Positions 5,607 through 12,706 of a stretch of 12,706 nucleotides of DNA are shown piece by piece. This DNA comes from Clostridia bacterium. Lineage in GTDB: Bacteria > Bacillota > Clostridia > RGIG6154. A program made the translations under genes and the position numbers. Positions within the stretch are counted from its first letter, which is position 1. The number at the start of each line of letters is the position of its first letter. The notes under the pieces are model-generated. The model made no database searches and was not told where the DNA came from. It was given only the letters and a program-made list of their open reading frames with translations. The DNA is taken from assembly GCA_017523005.1 (NCBI GenBank), contig JAFWXG010000168.1, forward strand, positions 1 through 12,706, given 5' to 3'.

Positions 5607-7562
5607 ATGATAGCCAAAATGAAGACCATTACGGTTATCGGTTTAAATTCCGACCGAAAAGAAGTCATGGAATTGCTCCAAAAGTCCTCCTCGGTAGAGT
5701 TTACTGAGACTGAAAAGGACGACGGACTTAACTCCATTGATGTTTCAGACCGCATCATGCAGTTTGAACGGTATTTAACCGCAACCGAACAGGCATTAAG
5801 CATTTTAGAAGAGTTTGTTCCTAAAAAAACAGGTTTGTTTTCAGTACGAAAACCCGCATCATCTGCTAAATATTCCATGAAGCCAGACGAGGCAAAAACT
5901 ATGGGAGATTTAGTTCTCAAAATAATAAACGCACAAAAGAAGATGGTTGAAAACAAAGCTGAAATTGGAAGACTCAACGGAAAAATTGCTGCTATTATGC
6001 CATGGAAGGCGTTAGATGTTCCATCTAATTTCGGTGGAACAGACAAAACTGAAACTGCTCTGTACTTTCTGCCCGGCGAACACAACGAGCAGGAAATTTC
6101 GGAGATTTTAGGAGATACAGAGAGCAAGCTTTATTATGAAATAGTAAGTGCAGACAAAGATGCTACCCGTGTTTTCTTCTTATTTTTGAAAAAAGATAAA
6201 GAAGATGCAGAACGAGCACTTCGCGAAAGCGGATTTATTCCGCCGACATTTGGCTTGTCCTCAAAAACGCCAAACAAAAAAATAAGTCAGATAAAAGAAA
6301 CAATTAAAGAATTAGAAAACGATATAAAACAGCAACAAGCATTTATATTAAACTCTGCTAAAAGACGCGAAGAAATTGAGTTGTTTTATGACCACCTGGT
6401 TTTAAGGCGTGACAAGTATCAGGATTTGGAAAAGCTTAAAAAGACAGATACAACCTTTATTTTAAATGGTTATGTTCCCGAATACAGAGCAAGTCACATT
6501 GAAAAGCTTCTTACAAAACATACTTCAGCTTATGTGGAGTTCGGGGATATTCCCGACGATGAGGAAGCGCCTGTTTTGTTCAGGAATAATGGTTTTTCCA
6601 AACCTGTAGAAGGAATTACATCAACATACTCAATGCCGGGAAAAACAGACATTGACCCAAATGGTATTATGGCATTTTTCTACTATTTGTTTTTTGGAAT
6701 GATGTTTTCAGATGCGGGGTATGGCCTGTTGCTGGCACTTGGTGCAGGATATTTGGGATTTTTTGCAAAAGCTGAAGCTTCTACAAAAAATTCAATGCGA
6801 ATGTTCTGCTATTGCGGAATTTCCACTACCTTCTGGGGTTTTATGTACGGAAGCTTTTTTGGTAACGCAATTCCTGTTGTAGGAAATTTATTCTTTGGTG
6901 CAGACTGGGTATTAAAACCAATCTGGCTTGACCCCGTTCAGGAACCATTGATGCTGTTGATATTCTCAATAGGTATAGGTCTTCTCCAGATTATAATAGG
7001 TCTTATCTTAAAGTTCTATGTTCTGTGGAGAAGCGGAGAAAAATTAAGTGCCTTATTTGATGTTGGATTCTGGCTATTGGTTCTTACAGGAATTTCTGTT
7101 TTAGCTTTGGGACTTGTAACAGGAGGAATAGTTACAACGATTGGCACTTATATGGCAATTACAGGTGCTGTCGGATTAGTCTTAACACAAGGAAGAAGCA
7201 GCAAAAATATTATCGGCAAGCTGTTCGGCGGTATTTTAAGCCTGTATGACATAACAAGCTATGTTTCGGACGCACTTTCCTATTCCCGTCTTATGGCTTT
7301 AGGCCTTGCAACAGGCGTTATCGCTCAGGTAATAAACACCATGGGCTCACTGGCTGGCGGAGGTCCTGTCGGTGCTATCTTGTTCATAGTAGTATTTGTA
7401 GCAGGTCACGCTATGAACTTTGCCATTAACTGTTTAGGTGCGTATGTTCATACAAACCGTTTGCAGTATGTGGAATTTTTCAGCAAATTTTATGAGGGTG
7501 GCGGACGAGCTTTCACACCCCTTAAAATGAATACAAAATATTTTGAATTTACGGAGGAATAA
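5607..7562 (+). CDS. ntpI: V-type ATPase subunit I (membrane stator, a-subunit equivalent)
   Basis: Subunit I forms the ion half-channels next to the K rotor ring and anchors the peripheral stalks. The 651-residue protein has the family's two halves. A cytoplasmic arm (about 1-345) contains two alpha/beta lobes joined by coiled coils near 100-125 and 225-280. A membrane half (about 350-620) has seven or eight hydrophobic segments. Conserved landmarks include FFGMMFSDAGYG (362-373), LSYSRLMALGLATG (557-570) with the arginine R561 that faces the rotor carboxylate, and HTNRLQYVEFFSKFYEGGG (615-633). All are intact, so the gene should be functional. GGAG (5596-5599) sits 7 bases before the ATG. 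A second in-frame ATG at 5619 lacks its own site. Only 3 bases separate it from ntpK, whose ribosome site lies inside this gene's end. Confidence 0.96.
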   Translation: MIAKMKTITVIGLNSDRKEVMELLQKSSSVEFTETEKDDGLNSIDVSDRIMQFERYLTATEQALSILEEFVPKKTGLFSVRKPASSAKYSMKPDEAKTMGDLVLKIINAQKKMVENKAEIGRLNGKIAAIMPWKALDVPSNFGGTDKTETALYFLPGEHNEQEISEILGDTESKLYYEIVSADKDATRVFFLFLKKDKEDAERALRESGFIPPTFGLSSKTPNKKISQIKETIKELENDIKQQQAFILNSAKRREEIELFYDHLVLRRDKYQDLEKLKKTDTTFILNGYVPEYRASHIEKLLTKHTSAYVEFGDIPDDEEAPVLFRNNGFSKPVEGITSTYSMPGKTDIDPNGIMAFFYYLFFGMMFSDAGYGLLLALGAGYLGFFAKAEASTKNSMRMFCYCGISTTFWGFMYGSFFGNAIPVVGNLFFGADWVLKPIWLDPVQEPLMLLIFSIGIGLLQIIIGLILKFYVLWRSGEKLSALFDVGFWLLVLTGISVLALGLVTGGIVTTIGTYMAITGAVGLVLTQGRSSKNIIGKLFGGILSLYDITSYVSDALSYSRLMALGLATGVIAQVINTMGSLAGGGPVGAILFIVVFVAGHAMNFAINCLGAYVHTNRLQYVEFFSKFYEGGGRAFTPLKMNTKYFEFTEE

Positions 7563-7565
7563 GTT

Positions 7566-8060
7566 ATGAGTTTAGGTACAGTTTATGCGTTAGTAGGTAT
7601 TGCAATTGCAGTTGTTTTATCAGGTATCGGTTCATCAAGAGGTGTAGGTATTGCATCAGAGGCAGCAGCGGGAGTTATCACAAACGACCCATCAAAGTTC
7701 GGTAAACTTCTCGTTTTACAGTTACTTCCCGGTACGCAAGGTCTTTACGGTCTTATTATCGGCGTTATGGTAATGCTTAATGTTGGCGTTTTAGGTGGAA
7801 ATCCGCTTCCTTCTGATTTGACAGGCGAAGCTATTGGTTTAGGTTATCTTGCAGCTTGTCTTCCAATAGGCTTAGGCGGTATGTTCTCAGCATTTTTCCA
7901 GGGTAAAGTTGCTGTTTCGGGTGTAAACATTGTTGCTAAAAAACCTCAGGAATCATCTAAAGCTATTGTTTCAGCATCTTTGGTTGAGCTTTACGCTTTG
8001 CTTTCATTTATCACATCTTTCTTAATGGTTATAAATGTTAACAAAACCTTTGGTCTTTAA
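7566..8060 (+). CDS. ntpK: V-type ATPase subunit K (rotor-ring proteolipid, probable Na+ type)
   Basis: Subunit K oligomerises into the membrane rotor ring that carries ions past subunit I. The 164 residues hold two tandem helical hairpins (four membrane helices at about 5-28, 48-72, 90-118 and 134-158), the V-type duplicated proteolipid rather than the single-hairpin F-type c subunit. The ion site is recognisable: LLPGTQG (53-59) supplies L54, T57 and Q58, FFQGK (110-114) supplies Q112, and VELYALL (140-146) supplies E141. In E. hirae NtpK the Na+ ligand residues are L61, T64, Q65, Q110 and E139. The internal spacings (+3, +4, and 29 between Gln and Glu) are the same here, which strongly suggests Na+ coupling. 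GGAGG (7553-7557) is 8 bases before the ATG. A hairpin follows directly after the stop codon. Confidence 0.96.
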   Translation: MSLGTVYALVGIAIAVVLSGIGSSRGVGIASEAAAGVITNDPSKFGKLLVLQLLPGTQGLYGLIIGVMVMLNVGVLGGNPLPSDLTGEAIGLGYLAACLPIGLGGMFSAFFQGKVAVSGVNIVAKKPQESSKAIVSASLVELYALLSFITSFLMVINVNKTFGL

Positions 8061-8085
8061 TCCTGACCTAAAATTTTTAGGAGGA
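8061..8085 (+). promoter_or_regulatory. Hairpin masking the ntpE ribosome binding site
   Basis: Directly after the ntpK stop codon, CCTAAA (8067-8072) pairs with TTTAGG (8076-8081) around a 3-base loop. TCCT (8061-8064) can extend the stem by pairing with AGGA (8082-8085), leaving GA (8065-8066) bulged. The right side contains the whole AGGAGG (8079-8084) of ntpE. Ribosomes ending ntpK translation would cover the left arm. This could couple or tune ntpE translation relative to ntpK. It is a prediction from base pairing only. Confidence 0.55.
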
Positions 8086-8092
8086 ATAAAAA

Positions 8093-8674
8093 ATGGCAAA
8101 ACTTAATGAGCTGACAGACCAGATTTTAAATGCTGCAAAAGAGCAGGCTTTAAATATCAAAAAAGAGTCCGAAGAGCAACACAAACAGGCCATGGAAAAA
8201 ATCACAGCTCGCGGCAAGCAGGATATGGAGATAATTGTTGAAGACGCAAGAAAAGAAGCTGAAAGAATTACAAGCAGAGCTATTTCCTCTGCATCACAAA
8301 AAAATCTTCAGGACAAGTTATCCCTTAAATTTAAGCTGATTGAGGAAACTATTTCTATGGCATATACTTCTGTTTTAAACGCAGATACCGATGTTTACAT
8401 GGAAAAATTGTGTGAAATTTTAACAAAGAAAGCAAATTTTATACCTGAAAAAGGCGGGGAAATTGTCTTTAATAAGAAAGACAAACAAAGACTTACCCCT
8501 AAATTTTCAAAGCACATAAAAAAGCTAAACTTAACAGTTTCGGATGAGTCAAAAGATATTGACGGCGGATTTATACTCCGCTTGGGAAATATTGAAGAAA
8601 ACTGCTCAATCGAAGCGATATTCAGAGAAAATCATGATATGCTTGTAGATTTTATAGGCGAAAATTTATTTTAA
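8093..8674 (+). CDS. ntpE: V-type ATPase subunit E (peripheral stalk)
   Basis: Subunit E pairs with the G/H coiled coil to form the peripheral stalk and caps the catalytic head at its C-terminal domain. The 193 residues fit the family length. A long charged helix (about 3-95), rich in Lys, Glu and Ala, precedes a compact alpha/beta domain (about 100-193). The family's C-terminal signature is present as DGGFILRLGNIEENCSIEA (156-174). An AGGAGG site (8079-8084) lies 8 bases before the ATG but is inside a predicted hairpin. The gene follows ntpK after 32 bases and precedes ntpC by 24. Nothing suggests truncation. Confidence 0.94.
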   Translation: MAKLNELTDQILNAAKEQALNIKKESEEQHKQAMEKITARGKQDMEIIVEDARKEAERITSRAISSASQKNLQDKLSLKFKLIEETISMAYTSVLNADTDVYMEKLCEILTKKANFIPEKGGEIVFNKKDKQRLTPKFSKHIKKLNLTVSDESKDIDGGFILRLGNIEENCSIEAIFRENHDMLVDFIGENLF

Positions 8675-8684
8675 TCAAGAAGGC

Positions 8685-8690
8685 GAGGTG
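8685..8690 (+). promoter_or_regulatory. Ribosome binding site supporting a TTG start of ntpC
   Basis: GAGGTG is 8 bases before TTG at 8699. No ATG or GTG in frame is suitably placed, and the protein's conserved YAYSVAYIRSLE opening begins six residues after this TTG. Confidence 0.75.
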
Positions 8691-8698
8691 CTTTAAAA

Positions 8699-9667
8699 TT
8701 GAACAACGCAGATTACGCATACAGCGTTGCATATATCCGTTCTCTTGAAAATTATTTACTTGATAAAAACGATATAGAAAGTTTAATTTTAGCAAAAACA
8801 CCCCAAGAAGCCATGCGTGTATTAAACGATAAAGGCTACACAAAAGAACCTACACCCCCTTCCGAGCTTGAAAATATTTTGTCTCATAAAACAGAGCAAG
8901 CTTGGGAAACGGTGCGTGAGGCCGCACCAGACGGTGCTCCACTTGATATTCTTCTTTACGAAAACGATTTTCACAACTTAAAGGTTGTTTTAAAATCAAT
9001 TTTTGCAGGATTAACAGATGTTTCAGACCTGTTTTTAACGCCTGCTACTGTTTCTTTATCGTTACTGGAAGAGGCTCTGGCAGACCAGAAATTTGATATG
9101 CTCCCCGATATGCTTAAAAGCGTTGCAAAACGCGCATACGAGGTTATCGCAAACACAGAGGACAGCCAGCTTTTAGATGTTATAATTGATAAGGCATCTA
9201 TGGATTTTGTGTTAAGTTCGGCAAGTCAAAGCGGAAGTGACTTTTTGTATAAGTATGTTTCGTTGAAAAACGCTCTTGCAGATATAAAAATTGCATATCG
9301 TGCGTATGTCACCGAAAAAGATAAATTCTTTTTGGAGCAAGCAATTTCAGAAGAATGTATATTAGGTAAAGAAGGCTTGATTTTGGCAACACTTAGCGGT
9401 AAAGACGGTTTATTTAACTATATTTCCGAAAACGGCTTTGATGAGGGCGTTCAGGCTTTAAAGCAATCAATGCACGCCTTTGAAGTATATGCTGATAATA
9501 AAAAATCCGCCTGTCTTGCTCAGTCCGACATGATTTCGCTTGGAATTGAGCCTTTGCTTGCATACTTAATTAAAATACAGGCAGAAGTTTTAACAATTCG
9601 CATTATTTTATCATGCAAGATAAACGGTTTTTCGGAAAACAGTATTCGTGAAAGGTTAGAAAACTAA
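8699..9667 (+). CDS. ntpC: V-type ATPase subunit C (central-stalk socket on the rotor ring)
   Basis: Subunit C (equivalent to eukaryotic subunit d) is a soluble, helix-rich funnel that sits on the K ring and receives the D/F central shaft. The 322 residues are all-alpha in appearance with no membrane segment. The family opening is clear: YAYSVAYIRSLENYLLDKND (6-25), followed by regularly repeated helical units typical of three similar bundles. EVLTIRIILSCKINGF (298-313) matches the conserved ExxNLRxIlxgK-type C-terminal helix. The initiator is TTG, supported by GAGGTG 8 bases upstream, which may lower its translation. The stop TAA shares its final A with the ATG of the next gene (TAATG), a coupling arrangement. 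Confidence 0.93.
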   Translation: MNNADYAYSVAYIRSLENYLLDKNDIESLILAKTPQEAMRVLNDKGYTKEPTPPSELENILSHKTEQAWETVREAAPDGAPLDILLYENDFHNLKVVLKSIFAGLTDVSDLFLTPATVSLSLLEEALADQKFDMLPDMLKSVAKRAYEVIANTEDSQLLDVIIDKASMDFVLSSASQSGSDFLYKYVSLKNALADIKIAYRAYVTEKDKFFLEQAISEECILGKEGLILATLSGKDGLFNYISENGFDEGVQALKQSMHAFEVYADNKKSACLAQSDMISLGIEPLLAYLIKIQAEVLTIRIILSCKINGFSENSIRERLEN

Positions 9668-9990
9668 TGAACAAGCGCATTGCTATAATGGGAGATTATG
9701 ACAGTATTTGCGGTTTTTCCGCACTCGGTATGGATTTGTTTGTTACAGACGACAAAGAAAATGCCGAAGATACATTAAATAATATAATCGAAAAGAGCTA
9801 TTCTGTTATTTTTATTACAGAAGATTTAGCAGAACAGCTATCCTTTATTTTAGATAAATATCGCACTCAGCCCTTACCTGCTATCATTCCTATCCCTAAT
9901 GTTACAGGAAAAACAGGGTTCGGACTTCGCTATGTTAAAAAGGCGGTAGAACAGGCTGTAGGCTCGGATATTATCTTTAATGAAGAGTAA
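9667..9990 (+). CDS. ntpG: V-type ATPase subunit F (NtpG, central shaft)
   Basis: Subunit F binds subunit D in the rotating central shaft and can modulate activity in related enzymes. The 107 residues are standard length and show the small Rossmann-like pattern: KRIAIMGDYDSICGFSALGM (3-22) with the conserved GD and a G-F-xx-LG motif, then SVIFITEDLAEQL (46-58), and LPAIIPIPN (69-77) as a following strand. It starts inside the ntpC stop codon with only an AAAGG-like site (about 9650-9654), so coupled translation is likely. It ends 25 bases before the ntpA start. By position it corresponds to ntpG in the E. hirae operon; many databases label it subunit F. Confidence 0.93.
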   Translation: MNKRIAIMGDYDSICGFSALGMDLFVTDDKENAEDTLNNIIEKSYSVIFITEDLAEQLSFILDKYRTQPLPAIIPIPNVTGKTGFGLRYVKKAVEQAVGSDIIFNEE

Positions 9991-10003
9991 TTACAAAAGG
10001 AAC

Positions 10004-10007
10004 GGAG
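10004..10007 (+). promoter_or_regulatory. Ribosome binding site that fixes the ntpA start
   Basis: GGAG, in a purine-rich stretch, is 8 bases before ATG 10016. The upstream in-frame ATG at 9980 lies inside ntpG and would add 12 residues (MKSNYKRNGEND) with no family counterpart. Confidence 0.75.
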
Positions 10008-10015
10008 AGAACGAT

Positions 10016-11776
10016 ATGGCAAATGGTACAATCGTAAAAGTTTCAGGTCCGCTGGTTGTAGCATCGGGCATGCGTGATGCAAATATGTTCGATGTGGTAA
10101 AGGTTAGTAAACACGGACTGATTGGCGAAATCATTGAAATGCGTGGAGATAATGCCTCCATTCAGGTTTATGAAGAAACTTCCGGTTTAGGACCTGGAGA
10201 AGAAGTGGTGTCCACTTCCCAACCGCTTTCAGTTGAATTGGGCCCCGGATTGATTTCAAATATATATGACGGTATTCAGCGTCCTTTAAATGAGATTATG
10301 GAAAAAGTAGGAACAAACTTACACCGCGGTGTTGCTGTTCCCGCTTTAGACCGTGAAAAGAAATGGGAGTTTGTGCCGACAGCAAATGTGGGTGACACAG
10401 TTGTTGCGGGCGATATTATAGGTACAGTTCAGGAAACAAAAGCTGTTACCCAGAAAATAATGGTACCTTTCGGTATCGAGGGCGAAATTACAGATATTAA
10501 GAGCGGAGAATTTACTGTTGAAGAAACAGTTTGTAAAGTAAAAACCAAAAATGGTGTCCGTGAAGTTTCCATGATGCAGAAATGGCCTGTACGAAAAGGA
10601 CGCCCATATAAACAGAAAATGTCCCCAGATATGCCTCTTGTTACAGGACAAAGAGTTATTGACACATTATTCCCTATCGCAAAAGGCGGTGTTGCGGCTG
10701 TTCCCGGACCATTCGGAAGCGGCAAGACAGTAGTTCAGCATCAGCTTGCAAAATGGGCAGACGCAGACATTGTTGTTTACATCGGTTGTGGCGAACGCGG
10801 AAACGAAATGACTGATGTTTTAAACGAATTCCCTGAAATCAAAGACCCCAAAACAGGCCTTACACTTATGGAAAGAACTGTTTTGATTGCAAACACTTCC
10901 GATATGCCCGTTGCTGCCCGTGAAGCATCTATTTACACAGGTATCACTATCGCTGAATATTTCAGAGATATGGGCTATTCTGTAGCACTTATGGCAGACT
11001 CCACTTCACGCTGGGCAGAAGCATTGCGTGAAATGAGCGGTCGATTGGAGGAAATGCCCGGCGAAGAAGGTTACCCTGCATATTTAGGAAGCCGTCTTGC
11101 TCAGTTCTATGAAAGAGCTGGCCGAGTTTACACTTTAGCAAGTGAAGAGCGTACTGGCGAACTTTCTGTTATAGGAGCGGTATCCCCTCCTGGCGGCGAC
11201 ATTTCAGAACCTGTTGCTCAGGCAACACTTCGTATTGTAAAGGTGTTCTGGAACTTAGACTCCTCCTTGGCTTACCGCAGACACTTCCCTGCAATCAACT
11301 GGCTTAAGAGCTATTCTTTATATTTAGACGGCATGAAAGATTGGTATGATAAATCAATCTCTCCAGAATTTATCGAGTGTCGTACAAGAATGATGCTTTT
11401 GCTTCAGGAAGAAGCAGAACTCGATGAAATTGTAAAATTAGTAGGTGTTGACGCATTATCTGCGCCAGACCGTGTAAAATTAGAGGCTGCCCGTTCTATA
11501 AGAGAAGACTATCTGCATCAGGACGCATTTCATGAGGTTGATACCTATACATCACTTGACAAACAGCTTTTGATGATGAAACTGGTACTTGCATTTTATG
11601 ATAAATCCATGGAAGCCTTACAAAATGGTATTTCCTTAAATTCCCTTTTTGCTCTTCCTGTAAGAGAGCAAATCGGCAGATTTAAGTATACCCCCGAAGT
11701 AAGTGTAAACCAAGAGTTCGACCGCATCATAAAACAAATTGATGTTGAGTTAGAAGAAAGTTTAAAGGAGGCTTAA
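10016..11776 (+). CDS. ntpA: V-type ATPase catalytic subunit A
   Basis: Subunit A is the catalytic ATP-hydrolysing or -synthesising subunit and forms the hexameric head with subunit B. From ATG 10016 it has 586 residues, the usual length. Order of parts: N-terminal beta-barrel (about 1-70), the A-specific non-homologous insertion (about 110-190), the nucleotide-binding core, and the C-terminal helical domain (about 440-586). The P-loop is GPFGSGKTV (231-239). The catalytic glutamate is E260 in GCGERGNEM. DSTSRWAEALREMSGRLEEM (328-347) and SPPGGDISEP (390-399) are conserved nucleotide-site and interface segments. All key residues are present. It follows ntpG by 25 bases and precedes ntpB by 4, and GGAGG (11767-11771) at its own end serves ntpB. 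Confidence 0.97.
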   Translation: MANGTIVKVSGPLVVASGMRDANMFDVVKVSKHGLIGEIIEMRGDNASIQVYEETSGLGPGEEVVSTSQPLSVELGPGLISNIYDGIQRPLNEIMEKVGTNLHRGVAVPALDREKKWEFVPTANVGDTVVAGDIIGTVQETKAVTQKIMVPFGIEGEITDIKSGEFTVEETVCKVKTKNGVREVSMMQKWPVRKGRPYKQKMSPDMPLVTGQRVIDTLFPIAKGGVAAVPGPFGSGKTVVQHQLAKWADADIVVYIGCGERGNEMTDVLNEFPEIKDPKTGLTLMERTVLIANTSDMPVAAREASIYTGITIAEYFRDMGYSVALMADSTSRWAEALREMSGRLEEMPGEEGYPAYLGSRLAQFYERAGRVYTLASEERTGELSVIGAVSPPGGDISEPVAQATLRIVKVFWNLDSSLAYRRHFPAINWLKSYSLYLDGMKDWYDKSISPEFIECRTRMMLLLQEEAELDEIVKLVGVDALSAPDRVKLEAARSIREDYLHQDAFHEVDTYTSLDKQLLMMKLVLAFYDKSMEALQNGISLNSLFALPVREQIGRFKYTPEVSVNQEFDRIIKQIDVELEESLKEA

Positions 11777-11780
11777 ATCC

Positions 11781-12706
11781 ATGGCAAGAGAATATAAAAC
11801 TATTCATGAGGTTGCAGGCCCTTTAATGCTTGTTAAGGATGTTGAGCAGGCAACTTATAATGAATTAGGCGAAATCGAGCTTGAAAACGGTGAAATCCGC
11901 CGTTGCAGAGTTCTTGAAATCAATGGTACAAATGCGCTTGTTCAGTTGTTTGAAAGCAGTGCAGGTATCAATCTTGCAGAGAGTAAGGTAAGATTTTTAG
12001 GCAAAGGAATTGAACTCGGCGTTTCTTTAGATATGCTTGGCAGAATGTTTGACGGACTTGGAAATCCTATTGACGGCGGTCCACAGATTATTCCCGAACA
12101 GCGAATTGACATTAACGGCGTGCCTATGAATCCAGCTGCAAGAAACTATCCGTCAGAATTTATAGAGACAGGTATTTCTGCTATTGACGGACTTAACACA
12201 TTAGTTCGCGGACAGAAACTTCCTATTTTCTCAGGTTCAGGTCTTCCCCATGCAAACCTTGCGGCACAGATTGCAAGACAGGCAAAAGTTTTAGGTAAAG
12301 ACGAAAACTTTGCTGTTGTGTTTGCTGCTATCGGTATTACATTTGAAGAAGCAAACTACTTTAAAACAGAATTTACAAAAACAGGTGCTATCGACAGAAC
12401 AGTTTTGTTTGTAAACCTTGCAAACGACCCTGCGATTGAGCGTATTTCAACACCAAAAATGGCACTTACCGCCGCAGAATTTTTGGTATTTGAAAAAGGA
12501 ATGCATGTTCTTGTTATCCTAACCGACATCACAAACTATGCTGATGCTTTGCGTGAAGTATCTGCTGCAAGAAAAGAAGTTCCGGGCAGACGCGGATATC
12601 CTGGTTATATGTATACAGACCTTGCGGGAATGTATGAACGCGCAGGCAGATTAAAAGGAAAAGACGGTTCAATTACTTTAATACCAATCCTTACAATGCC
12701 TGAAGA
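11781..12706 (+). CDS. ntpB: V-type ATPase subunit B (partial, cut by right edge)
   Basis: Subunit B alternates with A in the hexameric head and holds the non-catalytic nucleotide interface. The frame opens at ATG 11781 and stays open to the edge: 308 complete codons of an expected roughly 460. The N-terminal barrel (MAREYKTIHEVAGPLMLVKD, 1-20) and core start are standard. The degenerate P-loop region is FSGSGLPHANLAAQIARQA (150-168), which lacks the GxxxxGKT of subunit A, as in all B subunits. Later landmarks are ILTDITNYADALREVSAARK (252-271) and RRGYPGYMYTDLA (275-287). Ribosome site GGAGG (11767-11771) lies 9 bases before the ATG. By operon order ntpD should follow outside the window. Confidence 0.96.
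   Translation, partial: MAREYKTIHEVAGPLMLVKDVEQATYNELGEIELENGEIRRCRVLEINGTNALVQLFESSAGINLAESKVRFLGKGIELGVSLDMLGRMFDGLGNPIDGGPQIIPEQRIDINGVPMNPAARNYPSEFIETGISAIDGLNTLVRGQKLPIFSGSGLPHANLAAQIARQAKVLGKDENFAVVFAAIGITFEEANYFKTEFTKTGAIDRTVLFVNLANDPAIERISTPKMALTAAEFLVFEKGMHVLVILTDITNYADALREVSAARKEVPGRRGYPGYMYTDLAGMYERAGRLKGKDGSITLIPILTMPE

Noticed and set aside
5588..6127. Minus-strand open frame of 179 codons opposite ntpI
   Set aside because: It runs antisense to the conserved cytoplasmic arm of subunit I and shows no recognisable domain or ribosome site. It is a shadow of the real gene.
9980..10015. Upstream ATG start for ntpA
   Set aside because: It lies within ntpG, adds a non-conserved 12-residue extension, and lacks a ribosome site. 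The canonical MANGTIVKVSGP opening begins at 10016.
10346..10725. Two minus-strand open frames opposite ntpA
   Set aside because: They overlap each other and a highly conserved gene, and their composition is what antisense to a coding region produces.
1..12706. Mobile element, CRISPR array, toxin-antitoxin or defence island
   Set aside because: No transposase, integrase, repeat-spacer structure, tRNA or defence domain is visible, and every gene is accounted for by core or surface functions.

Overview
The window looks like a chromosomal segment of an anaerobic, low-GC Clostridia-type Firmicute. The evidence is gene content: a DUF1385 (YqhQ-like) membrane protein followed by prmC, a membrane-anchored parvulin-type foldase, an S-layer-homology (SLH) surface protein, and a bacterial V-type ATPase operon in the order known from Enterococcus hirae. 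Strong AGGAGG-type ribosome binding sites and AT-rich spacers fit this. The sequence does not fix a species.

The layout is two divergent blocks meeting in a 215-base spacer (5068-5282). Left block, minus strand, read from the spacer outward: a type II membrane peptidyl-prolyl isomerase (3766-5067), a hairpin terminator (about 3725-3755), then a tightly packed trio of DUF1385 protein (2742-3677), prmC (1948-2748) and an SLH/GLUG-repeat surface protein (1-1948, running off the left edge). The DUF1385 and prmC genes overlap by 7 bases. The prmC stop and the SLH start overlap as TGATG. In many Firmicutes prmC is followed by prfA, the release factor it modifies; here that slot holds the surface protein.

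Right block, plus strand: ntpF-ntpI-ntpK-ntpE-ntpC-ntpG-ntpA-ntpB (5283 to the right edge). This is a rotary V-type ATPase/ATP synthase operon, cut inside ntpB, with ntpD expected beyond the edge. ntpI and ntpK form the membrane ion-translocating part. ntpE and ntpF form the peripheral stalks, ntpC and ntpG the central connection, and ntpA/ntpB the catalytic head. Subunit K carries the residues and spacing of the E. hirae Na+ site (L54, T57, Q58, Q112, E141), so a Na+-coupled enzyme is likely.

The least expected structure is regulatory. Each divergent promoter carries a perfect palindrome (5081-5097 and 5214-5231), and a 9-base inverted repeat flanks the V-ATPase -35 box. A predicted hairpin directly after the ntpK stop codon would bury the ntpE ribosome binding site. 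I saw no RNA genes, CRISPR array, insertion sequence or prophage, no frameshifted gene, and no gene-free stretch above 300 bases. I did not find a clear new defence or biosynthetic system. The best candidates for new biology are the SLH/GLUG protein coupled to prmC and the regulatory elements above.
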